Assembly: GCA_024281135.1 (NCBI GenBank)
Contig: JAMXLG010000116.1
Coordinates: forward strand, 1-7,033
Direction: 5' to 3'
Origin: Vulcanimicrobiia bacterium
GTDB lineage: Bacteria; Eremiobacterota; Eremiobacteria; Baltobacterales; Baltobacteraceae
DNA: 7,033 nucleotides
Shown: positions 6,286-7,033 of the stretch, piece after piece
How positions within the stretch are numbered: position 1 is the first letter of the stretch
Layout: each line of letters opens with the position of its first letter
The notes under the pieces: model-generated
Databases searched by the model: none
What the model was told of the DNA's origin: nothing
The model's input: only the letters and a program-made list of their open reading frames with translations
Made by a program: the position numbers and the translations under genes

Positions 6286-6537
6286 ATGGCGTACATCATT
6301 ACCGAACCGTGTATCGGCACCAAAGATAAGTCCTGCGTCGACGTCTGCCCGGTCGATTGCATCCACGGTAAAGACGAAGACGAAATGCTCTACATCGACC
6401 CTGAAGTTTGTATCGATTGCGGCGCTTGCGTCTCGGCGTGTCCGGTCGAAGCCATCTTTGCCGACTCCGACGTACCGGAGAAGTGGGAGAATTTTATTGC
6501 GATCAACGCCGACTACTTCAAGAAAGCCTCGGCGTAG
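6286..6537 (+). CDS. fdxA: Seven-iron (3Fe-4S/4Fe-4S) ferredoxin, FdxA type
   Basis: The 83-residue protein is a small cytoplasmic electron carrier. Its cysteines fall at C9, C17, C21, C25, C42, C45, C48 and C52. By comparison with Azotobacter ferredoxin I and Thermus ferredoxin, C9, C17 and C52 should hold a [3Fe-4S] cluster, and C21, C42, C45 and C48 a [4Fe-4S] cluster. C25 matches the conserved free cysteine. The position that would be the second Cys of a classical CxxC start is T12, as expected for a site built to hold three irons. The tail (VPEKWENFIAINADYFKK) matches the short Thermus-like form rather than the long Azotobacter extension. The start at MAYIITEPC is the family norm, though ribosome binding is weak. 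Redox partners cannot be told from the neighbours. Confidence 0.95.
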   Translation: MAYIITEPCIGTKDKSCVDVCPVDCIHGKDEDEMLYIDPEVCIDCGACVSACPVEAIFADSDVPEKWENFIAINADYFKKASA

Positions 6538-6562
6538 TACGTAACCGCCTCGGTGAGTTCGC

Positions 6563-6605
6563 AACGGGTTGGCGCGGATGATGCGCCGGCCCGTTTCTGT
6601 TTCTC
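6563..6605 (+). terminator. Strong hairpin with U-rich tail: ferredoxin terminator overlapping the next gene's start
   Basis: AACGGGTTGGCGC (6563-6575) pairs with GCGCCGGCCCGTT (6583-6595) over 13 bp, including two adjacent U-G wobbles in RNA. The loop is GGATGAT. The stem is followed by TTCTGTTTCTC-like sequence, T-rich through 6604. The stem begins 25 bases after the ferredoxin stop, where an intrinsic terminator is expected. The two wobbles become A/C mismatches on the opposite strand, so the fold favours plus-strand transcripts. Oddly, the loop contains the ATG at 6578 of the next gene, and the 3' arm encodes its residues 2-6. It may work as a terminator, an attenuator, a translation-controlling hairpin, or more than one of these. 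Confidence 0.6.
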
Positions 6606-7033
6606 ACGCTCGAAAAATCTATGACGGCGGGACGGTCGCACTCGACGACGTGAGTCTCGACGTCGGCACCGGCGAACTCGTCGCCCTGCTCGGTCCGAGC
6701 GGATGCGGGAAAAGCACGCTCCTCAATCTCGTCGGCTGCATCGATCTACCCGACGCCGGCGACGTCCGCATCGACGACGTGAGCACCTCCTCGCTCTCCG
6801 ACGACGAACTGACGCGCCTGCGGCGCGACCGAATCGGCACGGTATTCCAATTCTTCAATCTGCTCCCGACGCTCACGCTCCGCGAAAACGTTGCGTTGCC
6901 GCTCGTCTTGCAGAATCGAAACGGCAAGGAAGTCGAACAGCGCGTCAACGATGCGCTCGAAGCCGTGGGCATCATGGATCGTGCCGACGCACTTCCGGCG
7001 AATGTCTCGGGTGGCCAGCTACAGCGCGCCGCA
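6578..7033 (+). CDS. ABC transporter ATP-binding protein, LolD/MacB type, N-terminal part
   Basis: The gene runs off the window after 152 codons. It encodes the nucleotide-binding subunit of an ABC transporter at the inner face of the cytoplasmic membrane. Visible elements are the A-loop region RKIYDGG (Y15), Walker A GPSGCGKST (39-47), and the Q-loop in VFQFFNLLPTLT (Q91). ENVALPL follows (103-109), then the signature VSGGQLQR (143-150). FNLLPTLT...ENVALPL is characteristic of the MacB/LolD/FtsE-like exporter and lipoprotein-release group rather than importers. Walker B and the H-loop lie beyond the end. The start is ATG 6578 or ATG 6581. An in-frame TGA at 6554 bars an extension, and a later start would remove the first strand of the fold. 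There is no visible ribosome binding site, and both ATGs sit at the apex of a strong hairpin. The permease and substrate are not in the window. Confidence 0.92.
   Translation, partial: MMRRPVSVSHARKIYDGGTVALDDVSLDVGTGELVALLGPSGCGKSTLLNLVGCIDLPDAGDVRIDDVSTSSLSDDELTRLRRDRIGTVFQFFNLLPTLTLRENVALPLVLQNRNGKEVEQRVNDALEAVGIMDRADALPANVSGGQLQRAA

Overview
The window looks like chromosomal core and housekeeping DNA from a moderately GC-rich, poorly characterised bacterium. There is no sign of phage, insertion sequences, CRISPR arrays, tRNA or rRNA. The nrnA-truB-ribF order is the usual downstream end of the nusA-infB-rbfA translation cluster. The proteins are ordinary bacterial families but not close to any model organism I recognise. 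A candidate phylum such as Eremiobacterota (WPS-2) would fit the overall flavour, but that is a weak guess. A signal peptide and a lipoprotein indicate an export system.

Layout. (1) Bases 1-2759, plus strand: a tightly packed, translationally coupled operon. It holds the 3' end of a DHH/DHHA1 phosphoesterase (NrnA-like), a small three-helix membrane protein, truB (tRNA pseudouridine-55 synthase), ribF (riboflavin kinase/FAD synthetase) and a TlpA-like thioredoxin lipoprotein. Three of the four junctions are stop/start overlaps. (2) Bases 2855-3172, plus: a free-standing 105-residue protein of unknown function with an excellent ribosome binding site, followed by a hairpin in the convergent gap. 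(3) Bases 5842 down to 3194, minus: a secreted SIMPL-domain protein followed 36 bases later by an unusual double-AAA+ Clp ATPase. (4) Bases 5918-6181, plus, divergent from SIMPL: a GlsB/YeaQ/YmgE-type small membrane protein. (5) Bases 6286-6537, plus: a seven-iron ferredoxin of the FdxA type. (6) Bases 6578 to the window end, plus: the N-terminal half of a LolD/MacB-type ABC transporter ATPase.

The first block couples tRNA modification, flavin cofactor synthesis and, unexpectedly, an extracytoplasmic thiol-redox lipoprotein. The SIMPL-Clp pair, with the GlsB-like gene divergent from it, could be an envelope or stress module; this is inference from gene families and arrangement.

Two observations deserve most attention. 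The Clp ATPase has an N-terminal zinc finger followed by a transmembrane-like segment in place of the Clp N-domain. It has no coiled-coil middle domain, and the D2 region that carries the ClpP-docking loop in ClpA/ClpC is deleted. Second, a 13-bp hairpin after the ferredoxin gene, followed by a U-rich tail, has the start codon of the ABC ATPase gene in its loop.
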